This document shows, one piece after another, positions 35,794-41,813 of a stretch of DNA of 41,813 nucleotides; within the stretch, counting starts at the first letter, position 1, and every line of letters begins with the position of its first letter. A program made the translations under genes and the position numbers. The notes beneath the pieces are model-generated. The model saw only the letters and a list, made by a program, of their open reading frames with translations. It did not search any database and was not told where the DNA came from. Origin of the DNA: a virus; IMG/VR virus record IMGVR_UViG_3300010885_002215, positions 1-41,813 of that record. One strand, written 5' to 3'.

Positions 35794-37257
35794 TTAACTA
35801 TAGAAATCCTTCTTAAAGTGGGACACGGTGTAGTCCTTTTTTTTAGTCACCGCCTTGTATATATCAGACTCAATTCCACCCCTTGAAAATACCCAATAGA
35901 TGTTGTTCTGCAGCCTGTCCTTGGTGGTCATCCTGTCCTTAGACTGCCAATAACTTGTGGCGCTAAAGTCAATGTTGTAGTACACCAAGTAGTCGGCCTT
36001 CCGTAACGAGATTCCCTCCCTACCCGAAACAATCTGCAGCGCAATGCTCTTGTCTGTGTCCTCGAAGACACTAAGTTCAGTCGTAAGACTGTCCCCAAAA
36101 ACCTCCATCAGTGCGTTAAGTTCCTCCTTAAACTTGTAGAATATCCCGATCTTGTTATCTTTAAACCTGTCCTTGATAAATAGTGCCTTGCTGCTGTCTA
36201 CGACCATCGAGTTTCCGCTTTCAAATTTAATCGTTCCTGAGCACAGTTGGTGAACCTTTGTCATTAATTTTACGGGCGTGTCTGCAAGTATCAGTTCCTC
36301 CTTGCCCTCTACAACCAAGTCCTTCTTGAGTCTATTAATCAGCCTGTAGGTTGACTCCTTCATGTCCACTAACAGAACCTCCTCGGTTGTCTTGGAAGCA
36401 AACCCGGCCTCCTGCTGAGTGTAGTTGATCGTAAACGGCTTCATCAACTCCATGATCGACGGCAGTCCTTTCGAGTAGTCCCTCATAAGTAGTCCGTTTA
36501 TTTTCTTCTCGGTAACCTTGACGTGCTTGTCGCAGAACCGATAGAAGTTTTTAAACTCGCTGAACGGGTTTCCAACTATCCCGTACACCTGATGGTACAT
36601 CTGAGAGTACGACTCGGGTGTTGGTGTACCTGACAGGAGTATAACCCGTGCCTTGTAGTTCTCAACGATGTGTTTTACTAATGAGGCCCTGTTACTAGGC
36701 TTTGGGAACGCACCCATACTGTGTGCCTCGTCGCACACCACCACGTCCCAATCATTTTCGTCTATAACCAAGTGAAGGCTCTCATAATTTATCACCTTCA
36801 TGTAGTAGCTAGGCTTGAATAGGTTGTAGTCTGCCTCTATAGAACTGATGGCCTTCTTCTTTGTTATGAACAGCACGTTGCTTACGCCTAGCGTCTCAAT
36901 TATGCCAAGGCTTGTCAGCGTCTTACCCGTACGAACCTCCATGGCTAGGTAAAGGAAACCCCTGTGCAGAAGTATATCGCTTCCCTTCTTTATTATATCC
37001 AATTGATAGTCCCTGAACGTCATCCTGCTTTCTCTTTCCATGTCTATTTGATTTAAGTTTTTGTAGTAGGCTAGGCTGTTCTCGATTCGTTCCTTCAACT
37101 CAGGCTCAACCCTATGCTTTAGAACCTTGACGATCTCTGAGTTTTTACCCCTTCCGATCTTTACATCCTTGGTGACTAGCATAACCTCGTAGTACATCTC
37201 GCACTGTCTGACCATCATCTCGTTGGTGTAGCCTAGCATCCTGTTGAATACGTTCAT
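35794..37257 (-). CDS. SNF2-type DNA helicase/translocase
   Basis: A 487-residue SF2 ATPase. The Q-motif-like FRDYQLDII (81-89) is followed by Walker A MEVRTGKT (106-113), motif Ia FITKKKAI, motif II DEAH (176-179), motif III LLSGTP (207-212), and in the second RecA domain IVSGREGISLRKADYLVYYN (motif V) and QSKDRMTTKDR (motif VI). This is the SNF2 arrangement that moves on duplex DNA without classical unwinding; SNF2 helicases are regular members of crAss-like replication modules. The first 80 residues form an extra helical N-terminal domain. It follows the zinc-ribbon gene after three bases and precedes the accessory island. It probably assists replication fork or recombination steps. Confidence 0.9.
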   Translation of the reverse strand: MNVFNRMLGYTNEMMVRQCEMYYEVMLVTKDVKIGRGKNSEIVKVLKHRVEPELKERIENSLAYYKNLNQIDMERESRMTFRDYQLDIIKKGSDILLHRGFLYLAMEVRTGKTLTSLGIIETLGVSNVLFITKKKAISSIEADYNLFKPSYYMKVINYESLHLVIDENDWDVVVCDEAHSMGAFPKPSNRASLVKHIVENYKARVILLSGTPTPESYSQMYHQVYGIVGNPFSEFKNFYRFCDKHVKVTEKKINGLLMRDYSKGLPSIMELMKPFTINYTQQEAGFASKTTEEVLLVDMKESTYRLINRLKKDLVVEGKEELILADTPVKLMTKVHQLCSGTIKFESGNSMVVDSSKALFIKDRFKDNKIGIFYKFKEELNALMEVFGDSLTTELSVFEDTDKSIALQIVSGREGISLRKADYLVYYNIDFSATSYWQSKDRMTTKDRLQNNIYWVFSRGGIESDIYKAVTKKKDYTVSHFKKDFYS

Positions 37258-37260
37258 GTG

Positions 37261-37602
37261 TCATCGTTTTAAAATTTTATTGCAGTTTGCACACCTTGTT
37301 TTAACCTCGTATGTTTCTATAGAAGGGAACTCGCAGTCGCACTCCTCCTCTACAAACTTGAACGAGCCGTCGTCGTTGTACGTCTGCTTGATGTACTTCT
37401 TTAACTTTGCGCAGTTCTCGTACATCTCGTACTGCCCGAAGTAGTACACCATGAACTCTATTAACTCGTACGGAACGTCCTTGTTTGGCTCGTGTGTCAG
37501 CACCGGAACGCTTGAGTTCATTACCTCGTCTAGTGTATTTCTTTTTGTAATAACGTTGAATGAGTTTATCATCCCTACGTGTATCATCTGATTGTCGTCC
37601 AT
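37261..37602 (-). CDS. Small protein with C-terminal zinc ribbon
   Basis: A 113-residue protein beginning MDDNQMIHVGMINSFNVITK. The frame stays open further upstream (to 37731), but that part lies inside the primase-helicase gene; the ATG at 37602 overlaps the primase stop (TAATG) and is the natural start. The middle is helical (LIEFMVYYFGQYEMYENCAKLKKYI). The C-terminus has CDCEF and, 15 residues on, CANCNKILKR, a likely four-Cys zinc ribbon. Position between primase-helicase and SNF2 helicase suggests a replication accessory factor. I do not recognise a family. Confidence 0.7.
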   Translation of the reverse strand: MDDNQMIHVGMINSFNVITKRNTLDEVMNSSVPVLTHEPNKDVPYELIEFMVYYFGQYEMYENCAKLKKYIKQTYNDDGSFKFVEEECDCEFPSIETYEVKTRCANCNKILKR

Positions 37603-40031
37603 TATTCTTGATTTAATTGGTTTTGAAATTCGATGTCCTGTTTTTTCTTTATTATAATCCACCTGCCTGTTTGGTCTCTGTCCTCGTCCGGCATCACGCC
37701 CTCCTTGAATATTGCGTACGCAACCAACCACTTGTAGAACCTCGTCCTGCTTATGGTCATCCTTCCCCTCGGCCCGTAGTCGGGGTACTCCTCTATAAAG
37801 TTAAAGTACAGGTCGTTCTTATACAGCCTTACTCCAACCTGCAGCATAGTGTTCCTGTCCTGATTGTCTACCAAACCACACCACTCGATAAACTCGTGGC
37901 AGGACTCTGCAGACAGTTGCCTGATTTTTAGGTTCACAAACTTGGACTTAACCAATCCGTTGTTCAGGTAGTTCGTCAGGCAACCTAGCATGTAGTTGTC
38001 GAACTCGCACCAATCTGCGTCAGACCAATCGCCAAACATCAACTTACCAAACTCATCCAACGGAGTGAACTCCTTGCTGTAGTACTGATGCAGTTCCAAC
38101 TCCCACTTCCTCCTTGCGAACGAGTTACCCGCACCCTTGATTGCGTAGTTCGTCGTGATGGCGATCTTTGGCGACTTGCTGAACGGTATCTTGATTGCGT
38201 CCTTGTTCTTCTTCTCTAGCGTCAGGCCCTCTGTAACCACCGAGAACAGTCTCTCGAAGTCGAAGTGCTTCTTTACGTCATCGAAGCAAAGTATCTGCGT
38301 GTCTGCAGACACCAATTGGTATGCGAACGAACGTTCAAATGCGAACGACTTTCCGTCAATCACAACCAATTTTTTCATCTTACTCAGTGCGCTCATTATC
38401 AAACCCTTTCCCGTGCCGCCCTCGGGGTTGTCGGATATAACCTCGTCGTTCAAGATAACCGCCGGACAGAACGATAGGTTCTTGTACCCATGCATCAAGA
38501 ATCCAATCGTGCTCTCCATCGAACGCACCCTAGCGTCGTCTGAGCCGTTGATGTTGCTTATAAACTTCTTAAAGTCGCACCTGTCAGACACGCCACATAT
38601 GCTAAAGTTCCTGTCTATCACGTGGTCTTTCCAAACGTAGCCGCCCAAGTCCAAGTAGTCGATGGTCGTTATTGAACCCTTCATGATCTTAACCGCACAG
38701 TTCCTGTAGTACAGGTAGGCCGTGTCCTTGCTGTCCGCAATAAAGTATATGTCTATGGTCGACAGCAGGGACAGGAACTCCTCCTTAAAGAACCTAGTGT
38801 TGTCTGCGAAGTAGTTGTACACCGAGATGTCGTCCAAGTCCAATAGGTAGTTCAGGATGAAGTCCTTGATCTCCTTGTCTGACGTGTGGTCTATCAGGTT
38901 GTTTGTCACCTTCACAAATATGTAGTTCTTGCCGCCCTCGGGACAGAACTTGTAGAACCCTGAGTCCTCAAGGAACTGCTTAAATAAAATATGAACCACC
39001 TTTATAACTCCCCTGTCGTTCCTGTCCCAAAACGTCTGCTTTGCGTTCTCCTCCTCCACCTTGTTAAGTACAGCGTCTATCACGTCTGCGTCAAGGTTCG
39101 AGTCCTGCATCTGATAGCGAATCTCCTTCTTTGAAACGCCACGCCTCAGCTTCCCCTTGATCTGATTGACTCGCTCCTCGTCCTCGTAGTACTTGGTTCC
39201 AAAGCTAGACGTGTGCTTATATGCTGACTCAATTGTCGTCGTTATCTCCCTGATGGGAAAGTCCTCGGTTGCGTACTGATTCAGTACGTATGAGGCAAGA
39301 CTCTTGTTGACGCCAAAGTCGTTGAACGCCATAGCTAGTATGTATGCGTTGTGGTTGCGCTGCCCCGAACTCATCGGGTACTTTTTGTGCCACCACTTCA
39401 CTAGGATGTCCACGATCTTGTTCTCGTCCGTTATTGGTATGGTCGCCTTGTCTCTTGACTTGCTTACCTCTGTGTACTCGGCCTCCTCGATCACGTCCCA
39501 AACTGACGAGTTCTCGTTGACGTGTATTAGAGGGTCATAGGACTCGTAACACACACGGCTAAGGTTCTTGCTAGTCTTATCAAAGTAAGGACTGTTAAAG
39601 TGCCTCTCTAGGCTGTTAAAGTAGTTCACGTGGTTGTCAGCGTCTGCCGGAACCTTGACGATAACCTTGAGTCCGTTTCCCGACGGAGAGATGAACACCG
39701 AGTACACGTGCTTGTTCTTTGAGATTGTCTCCTTGTCCTGCAGCAACTCCTTCTGCTTCTCGTACCCGTCGAAGTCCAAACATATCAGGCCCGAGTGCTG
39801 ATGTAGTGCTGCGTCCGTCCTCTTGTTGAACGTCCCACTGAAACAGATTGCAGGTAGCTGCTTCTTCATCTCGTTCCTCTCAGGCTTGCTCTTCTCCTGC
39901 CTGATCTTTTTTACCAAGTCCTTGGTGGCGCCTGCGCCCTCCTTAATCCTATCTAGTACCACCCTCACGTCACGAAAGAATGGCGTGTCCGTGTCCCTGA
40001 TGTTTTGAAATATTGTTACCTCGTGATTCAT
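37602..40031 (-). CDS. Primase-helicase (AEP/VirE_N-like primase fused to SF3 helicase)
   Basis: An 809-residue fusion. Residues 1-190 resemble the BT4734/VirE_N archaeo-eukaryotic primase-like domain: LDFDG (85-89, metal-binding Asp pair), ISPSGNGLKVIVKV (114-127) and NLSRVCYESYDP. A PriCT-like helical linker follows (SSGQRNHNAYILAMAFND). The C-terminal half is an SF3/D5-type helicase: Walker A PEGGTGKGL (about 535), Walker B ILCFDD (about 584), sensor IAITTNY and arginine finger ARRKWE (about 627-642). Such proteins prime and unwind DNA in phages and plasmids of Bacteroidota. The start is 31 bases from ATGTCG repeats proposed as origin or operator. It would be the central replication enzyme; no DNA polymerase is visible in the window. 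Confidence 0.88.
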   Translation of the reverse strand: MNHEVTIFQNIRDTDTPFFRDVRVVLDRIKEGAGATKDLVKKIRQEKSKPERNEMKKQLPAICFSGTFNKRTDAALHQHSGLICLDFDGYEKQKELLQDKETISKNKHVYSVFISPSGNGLKVIVKVPADADNHVNYFNSLERHFNSPYFDKTSKNLSRVCYESYDPLIHVNENSSVWDVIEEAEYTEVSKSRDKATIPITDENKIVDILVKWWHKKYPMSSGQRNHNAYILAMAFNDFGVNKSLASYVLNQYATEDFPIREITTTIESAYKHTSSFGTKYYEDEERVNQIKGKLRRGVSKKEIRYQMQDSNLDADVIDAVLNKVEEENAKQTFWDRNDRGVIKVVHILFKQFLEDSGFYKFCPEGGKNYIFVKVTNNLIDHTSDKEIKDFILNYLLDLDDISVYNYFADNTRFFKEEFLSLLSTIDIYFIADSKDTAYLYYRNCAVKIMKGSITTIDYLDLGGYVWKDHVIDRNFSICGVSDRCDFKKFISNINGSDDARVRSMESTIGFLMHGYKNLSFCPAVILNDEVISDNPEGGTGKGLIMSALSKMKKLVVIDGKSFAFERSFAYQLVSADTQILCFDDVKKHFDFERLFSVVTEGLTLEKKNKDAIKIPFSKSPKIAITTNYAIKGAGNSFARRKWELELHQYYSKEFTPLDEFGKLMFGDWSDADWCEFDNYMLGCLTNYLNNGLVKSKFVNLKIRQLSAESCHEFIEWCGLVDNQDRNTMLQVGVRLYKNDLYFNFIEEYPDYGPRGRMTISRTRFYKWLVAYAIFKEGVMPDEDRDQTGRWIIIKKKQDIEFQNQLNQE

Positions 40032-40199
40032 TGATGTCGTTTTTATGTCGGTTTATTTATCGTAACTCTTTGATAACTAGTACTAATGTCTTTAATGTCG
40101 ATTTATTCTTATAATATAAATTAAAAAAAAGAAGAAGAATAGAATATATATATAGTAGTATATGGAAAATCTATTGTCATTCTCGACATTCAAAAGGCC
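40032..40199. promoter_or_regulatory. Candidate replication origin or operator with ATGTCG boxes
   Basis: A gene-free region between primase-helicase and the SSB terminator. ATGTCG occurs at 40034-40039, 40045-40050 and 40095-40100, with a variant ATGTCT at 40086-40091. The longer AATGTCGA (40094-40101) has a perfect inverted copy TCGACATT at 40183-40190. Between them lies an A/T and purine-rich tract (40101-40165) resembling a DNA unwinding element. Repeated boxes plus an AT-rich stretch beside a replication gene fit an origin. Equally, the boxes next to the primase start could be operators for its promoter; no clear TAnnTTTG element was found on the minus strand. Confidence 0.45.
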
Positions 40200-40226
40200 A
40201 AAAAAAGGAGGAGATTTCTCTCCCCC
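40200..40226 (-). terminator. Intrinsic terminator after the SSB-like gene
   Basis: On the minus strand GGGGGAGA pairs with TCTCCTCC over eight pairs (one G-U) around a GAAA tetraloop, followed by seven T's. It lies 30 bases after the SSB-like stop codon and ends the exonuclease-tRNA-SSB transcript before the origin-like region. Confidence 0.88.
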
Positions 40227-40256
40227 TACTTTCTATAGGTCTGATTTTAAACGGGA

Positions 40257-40556
40257 CTAGAACGGTAAGTCTTCGTCTTCTGCAGGTCTCTGCGCCTGTG
40301 GCTGAGCCTTTACCTTCGTAGCCACTGCTGTTGGTTTACCATCAGCCTTCGGCTCGTAGGTGTCCAAGTCCATGTAGTAGTTGCCGGAGCGTGCCTGCTT
40401 TACGTTCAGGTTTACCCAACCATTCTTTGCGTTGTCCTTCATGAATGCGACAGCGTCGTCCACCTTAATGGAAAGTCTACCGATTACAAACTCAGGAGCG
40501 TTTTCGTTTCTTTTGAATACGAATCCGTCAGCGAAAACTTTTTCTTCTTGTGCCAT
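40257..40556 (-). CDS. SSB-like single-stranded DNA-binding protein
   Basis: A 99-residue protein: a short beta-rich body (FADGFVFKRNENAPEFVIGRLSIKVDDAVAF, then GWVNLNVKQARSGNYYMDLDTYEP), a Gln/Pro/Ala-rich linker, and the acidic hydrophobic tip DEDLPF, which matches the C-terminal partner-binding tail of bacterial SSB (DDDIPF). The body is shorter than a standard OB fold of about 110 residues, so it may be a diverged or minimal ssDNA-binding protein. It is encoded with the exonuclease and tRNA cluster on one transcript closed by a terminator, a setting that fits recombination and replication. The alternative is an unrelated small replication protein with a convergent tail. Confidence 0.72.
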   Translation of the reverse strand: MAQEEKVFADGFVFKRNENAPEFVIGRLSIKVDDAVAFMKDNAKNGWVNLNVKQARSGNYYMDLDTYEPKADGKPTAVATKVKAQPQAQRPAEDEDLPF

Positions 40557-40592
40557 ATTACTATGTTTTTTTGTTGCCCCAATCGATTAATC

Positions 40593-40628
40593 CAAGTGCA
40601 AGCCTTTGAGGCTAAGCCTGTCACTCAG
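40593..40628 (-). other. Hairpin-forming leader of the SSB-like gene
   Basis: On the minus strand AGCCT and AGGCT pair around CAA, with flanking AGTG/CACT that can extend the structure after an internal loop. It sits between the tRNA cluster and the SSB-like start codon, about 37 bases upstream of it. It could be an RNA-processing or translational control element. No known riboswitch was recognised. Confidence 0.3.
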
Positions 40629-40640
40629 TTTCTTTTTAGT

Positions 40641-40725
40641 ACGGAGTGTAGGGGTCGAACCTACACGATGACTATCCCCTCCTCCAAGATTTTATAGTCA
40701 TGCCTTACCCTTCAGCCAACTCCGT
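40641..40725 (-). tRNA. tRNA with extended, non-canonical anticodon arm
   Basis: The 85-base element has a perfect seven-pair acceptor (ACGGAGT/ACTCCGT), TG at 8-9, a D-arm GCT...GGC with GGGTA in its loop, and a standard T-arm (GTAGG-TTCGACC-CCTAC). The stretch between D- and T-stem is 37 bases. The best stem there is an eight-pair perfect match (ATGACTAT/ATAGTCAT) placed exactly where the anticodon stem should be, but with an 18-base loop, so the anticodon is unclear. A class II fold with a weaker stem and an eight-base CTATAAAA loop is the alternative; it would resemble Tyr or Leu tRNAs. No CCA is encoded. It is co-directional with neighbours and three bases from the next tRNA. Confidence 0.68.
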
Positions 40726-40728
40726 TGT

Positions 40729-40797
40729 AGTCAGGACAGGAATCGAACCTGTTATCCCCCTTATGATCGGTTACGTATGCCAACACGCCACCTGACT
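40729..40797 (-). tRNA. tRNA with poorly paired anticodon arm (possibly Met-CAT)
   Basis: The 69-base element has a perfect acceptor (AGTCAGG/CCTGACT), TG at 8-9, a D-arm GCGT/ACGT with TTGGC in the loop, and a standard T-arm (ACAGG-TTCGATT-CCTGT). Only 20 bases join D- and T-stem, two or three fewer than usual. The loop ATCATAA could present CAT (Met), yet its flanking bases give only two Watson-Crick pairs, so identity and even decoding ability are uncertain. No CCA is encoded. It lies between another tRNA and a tRNA-like element. Confidence 0.65.
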
Positions 40798-40805
40798 ATT
40801 TAAAA

Positions 40806-40879
40806 GGAAGCACCAACGAGTCTCTCGTTGCAATTGGGCACGGCTTGGTAACCATTCGGTCTTCCGCTCTTATGCTTCC
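40806..40879 (-). ncRNA. tRNA-like cloverleaf without tRNA consensus loops
   Basis: A 74-base element closed by a perfect seven-pair stem (GGAAGCA/TGCTTCC), the length of a tRNA and directly before two tRNAs. Inside are hairpins CGG-AAGA-CCG, TGG-TTA-CCA and, at the T-arm position, a seven-pair CAACGAG-AGA-CTCGTTG with a three-base loop. It lacks the TTCRA T-loop and a recognisable anticodon arm. It may be a degraded tRNA, a tRNA mimic or a processing signal. Confidence 0.4.
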
Positions 40880-40882
40880 GTC

Positions 40883-40900
40883 TGTGTCCTTGACGACACA
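40883..40900 (-). other. Hairpin between exonuclease gene and tRNA cluster
   Basis: TGTGTC and GACACA form a perfect six-pair stem with a six-base loop, two bases after the exonuclease stop codon. No T-run follows, so it is more likely an mRNA 3' end stabiliser or RNase cleavage landmark than a terminator. Confidence 0.35.
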
Positions 40901-40902
40901 AT

Positions 40903-41634
40903 TTATAACAAAAATTCGTCAATGAAGTAGTTAACTATGTCGTCAGTGGCCTCATCTCCAAAATATTTTCTGTATACCTCAATCGCCCGCTTAACCTTTG
41001 CCTCTCCACCAACAACGAACTCAGTAGTCGGCCTGAACACTCCTAGCACGCCTGTGGTCTTGTCGATCACGTAGAACACCAACGGCTTACCGAACAGGTG
41101 TTGGTAAATATAGCACTGACTGTCGTAGTTGTAAGCCTTGGCCGAGTACTTGAACTTGTGTATGTCTCCCGTGGTCTTGAGGTCAATCACCGAGTCGTGC
41201 GTTACGATGTCTGCCTTTCCCTTCCACATCATGCCCTGAATCATTCCAACTGCCGGGGTCTCGTACAGGTTTCCTTCCCTGTATATCTCGTCAAAGAACG
41301 TTATGTTCTTGTTGATGATCTTAACCAAACCCTCTACCTCCTCCTTCTCCTTCTTGAGCATGCAGAAAGGAAGGTTGTTATCCTCGCAGAAGTTCTTGTA
41401 CTCCTTGGTATTCCTCGTACTTACGTCCACGAACTTAATCTGTGCGGCCTTCTCAGGCTCTAGTATCAGTTGGTGGAAGTAGCGACCGTCCATGAACGCC
41501 TTGTTGTCTTCCCTGCTCTTGCCGTAGTCCTGTGGGTTGCTCAACAATGTGCCTATGTCGGAGTTTGACAGGTAGTTCCTGCCAATCCCCGAGTAGTACT
41601 CCTTGTCGTCCCTTAGTTGTTCTATTACGTCCAT
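40903..41634 (-). CDS. PDDEXK exonuclease (RecB/Cas4/RecE-like)
   Basis: A 243-residue nuclease with the complete RecB-type motif set: His54 in GRYFHQLIL, Asp142 in KGKADIVT, Asp151 and Lys153 in VIDLKTT, and Gln173-x-x-x-Tyr177 in YDSQCYIYQHL. An N-terminal YLSNSDIGTLLSNPQDYG resembles the start of the phage PDDEXK_1-like exodeoxyribonuclease group. Such enzymes chew one strand of duplex DNA for single-strand annealing recombination together with an annealing protein; the SSB-like gene lies downstream in the same transcript. The ATG shares one base with the stop of the upstream partial gene (TAATG). A recombination partner would be expected next door, and the partial gene at the window edge is a candidate. 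Confidence 0.88.
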   Translation of the reverse strand: MDVIEQLRDDKEYYSGIGRNYLSNSDIGTLLSNPQDYGKSREDNKAFMDGRYFHQLILEPEKAAQIKFVDVSTRNTKEYKNFCEDNNLPFCMLKKEKEEVEGLVKIINKNITFFDEIYREGNLYETPAVGMIQGMMWKGKADIVTHDSVIDLKTTGDIHKFKYSAKAYNYDSQCYIYQHLFGKPLVFYVIDKTTGVLGVFRPTTEFVVGGEAKVKRAIEVYRKYFGDEATDDIVNYFIDEFLL

Positions 41635-41813
41635 TACTTAGGGTTTACAAGTTTAGAAATTGCTTTTTTAATGTCTGCGGTCATGGTGTACTTGCGTGCA
41701 AGCTGCTGCAGGATTGTGTCCTCGCCTAACGATAGGTTCATGCCGATGTACTTAACCACCTTGTTCCAATCCTCAGTGTCCTTCTTTAATGCCAACGCAG
41801 CAGTAGGTGCAGG
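41634..41813 (-). CDS. C-terminal part of an unidentified protein upstream of the exonuclease (partial)
   Basis: The minus-strand frame is open from the window end to TAA (41634-41636) and gives 59 residues: a Pro/Ala linker (PAPTAALALK), then a compact helical piece with DWNKVVKYIGMNLSLGED, ILQQLARKYTMT and the end ISKLVNPK. The stop overlaps the exonuclease start, indicating coupling. In phage recombination operons the gene beside a RecE-type exonuclease is often a RecT or ERF annealing protein, but the visible residues are too few to name it. Confidence 0.55.
   Translation of the reverse strand, partial: PAPTAALALKKDTEDWNKVVKYIGMNLSLGEDTILQQLARKYTMTADIKKAISKLVNPK

Noticed and set aside
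37603-37731. Upstream extension of the 113-aa zinc-ribbon gene
   Set aside because: The extension lies inside the primase-helicase gene in another frame and is Arg/Gly-rich without family features; ATG 37602 overlaps the primase stop (TAATG).
40162-40260. Plus-strand 32-codon frame starting MENLLSF
   Set aside because: It covers the minus-strand terminator and the end of the SSB gene and has no family resemblance.
1-41813. CRISPR arrays, insertion sequences or integrase/attachment sites
   Set aside because: No regularly spaced repeats, transposase motifs or integrase motifs were found on either strand.

Overview
The window is part of the genome of a tailed, podovirus-like phage of a Bacteroidota host. 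Three things point there: promoter -7 elements of the TAnnTTTG type, AT-rich leaders without strong Shine-Dalgarno sequences, and a terminase/portal/capsid/tail set that I recognise as resembling crAss-like (Crassvirales-related) and flavobacterial podoviruses. That assignment rests on remembered family motifs, not on a search. No integrase, lysis gene, RNA polymerase or CRISPR array is visible, and both ends cut through genes, so this is probably not the complete genome.

Left arm, plus strand, 1 to 32.5 kb, virion genes: the tail end of a fibre-like protein; a 75-aa protein; a protein that looks like two GroES folds in tandem; a 2OG-Fe(II) oxygenase; a probable small terminase; large terminase; portal; a probable scaffold; the major capsid protein; a terminator; a virion-associated protein; a second terminator overlapping a promoter; two connector/ring proteins; a 1549-aa tail stabilisation (muzzle-type) protein; two beta-rich tail proteins; a GNAT acetyltransferase behind its own promoter; two probable internal (ejection) proteins; and a 3698-residue polyvalent protein that fills 11.1 kb. 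The giant protein carries at least a zincin metallopeptidase motif, an HDxxGH domain, a GNAT domain, long helical regions and a membrane segment. It is most easily read as a cargo protein injected with the DNA.

Right arm, minus strand, 41.8 down to 32.5 kb, replication and DNA-processing genes: a partial gene; a RecB/Cas4-like PDDEXK exonuclease; a cluster of two tRNAs and one tRNA-like cloverleaf; an SSB-like protein; a terminator; a 170-bp AT-rich region with repeated ATGTCG boxes (candidate origin or operator); an AEP-type primase fused to an SF3 helicase; a zinc-ribbon protein; an SNF2-type helicase; a set of small AT-rich accessory genes; a VRR-NUC nuclease; a protein with a DnaA domain IV-like DNA-binding module; and a second PDDEXK-like nuclease. 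The two arms converge at 32.49 kb, where their stop codons overlap.

The points most worth following up are the non-canonical anticodon arms of the tRNA cluster, the ATGTCG boxes next to the AT-rich tract (together with the stand-alone DnaA-type DNA-binding protein), the composition of the 3698-aa protein, and the tandem GroES-like protein next to an oxygenase at the start of the packaging operon.
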